From NCBI GenBank assembly GCA_009885275.1, contig VFKY01000027.1, positions 1 to 6,817 of the forward strand: a stretch of 6,817 nt of DNA, in the 5' to 3' direction. Shown here piece after piece: positions 6,749 to 6,817 of the stretch. Position numbers and translations under genes: made by a program. The stretch is from Verrucomicrobiota bacterium. GTDB taxonomy: Bacteria; Verrucomicrobiota; Verrucomicrobiia; Verrucomicrobiales; Verrucomicrobiaceae. Each line of letters starts with the position of its first letter. Position 1 is the stretch's first letter. A model generated the notes under the pieces. The model saw only the letters and a list, made by a program, of their open reading frames with translations. It ran no database searches and was not told where the DNA came from.

Positions 6749-6817
6749 ATGAGACCCCCTAAAATGTTTCATTACGAGGATCGACCCATTTTACAAGCGC
6801 TTCGACAAAGACTGCGA
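6749..6817 (+). CDS. Possible start of an unidentified gene, cut by the right edge
   Basis: An ATG at 6749 opens a frame to the end of the window, with 23 codons visible (MRPPKMFHYEDRPILQ...). A stop at 6743-6745 in the same frame rules out an earlier start; ATG at 6764 (MFHYEDRP) is the other option. Neither has a Shine-Dalgarno, as for most genes here. I do not recognise the protein. The opposite strand is also open here, from 6815 down to a TAG at 6759-6761 (AVFVEALVKWVDPRNETF), and could instead be the end of a gene converging on sdaA. Twenty codons cannot decide between them. Confidence 0.35.
   Translation, partial: MRPPKMFHYEDRPILQALRQRLR

Overview
The window reads as ordinary chromosomal DNA from a Gram-negative-like bacterium of roughly even base composition. 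All recognisable genes lie on the + strand. The style of the aminopeptidase P, the DUF885 protein with its signal peptide, the POT peptide transporter and the frequent lack of Shine-Dalgarno sequences would fit Verrucomicrobiota or a neighbouring PVC lineage. That placement is a guess from recalled family resemblance, not a demonstrated assignment. I see no rRNA, tRNA, CRISPR array, phage gene, transposase or IS end.

Layout: (1) 1-582 is the C-terminal catalytic half of an Xaa-Pro aminopeptidase (PepP, M24) that enters from the left edge with all five metal ligands present. (2) Six bases later, 589-2378 encodes a secreted DUF885 protein (putative HExxxGH zinc peptidase). It is broken by an apparent one-base loss near 1915, between the HEAYPGH and EGWANY motifs. 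(3) 2413-3915 is a complete POT/PTR2 proton-coupled di/tripeptide transporter. (4) After a 117-base gap comes a two-gene unit: 4033-4947, a DHDPS/NAL-superfamily Schiff-base lyase or deaminase that lacks key true-DapA residues, and 4963-6555, a one-chain iron-sulfur L-serine dehydratase with beta, ACT-like and alpha parts and an unusual Cys-rich C-terminus. (5) A candidate terminator follows. A 193-base spacer then leads to a possible new reading frame that starts at 6749 and runs off the right edge.

Together the genes suggest peptide and amino-acid scavenging: peptides are trimmed (PepP, DUF885), small peptides are imported (POT), and released amino acids are converted to keto acids (serine to pyruvate; an unidentified substrate for the DapA-like enzyme). 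PepP cuts before proline, and the DapA-like protein resembles deaminases of hydroxyproline breakdown. A role in using proline- or hydroxyproline-rich (collagen-like) peptides is therefore a testable idea, but nothing in the window proves it. I found no clearly new biological system. The points most worth checking are the DUF885 frameshift, the substrate of the DapA-like enzyme and the cysteine tail of the serine dehydratase.
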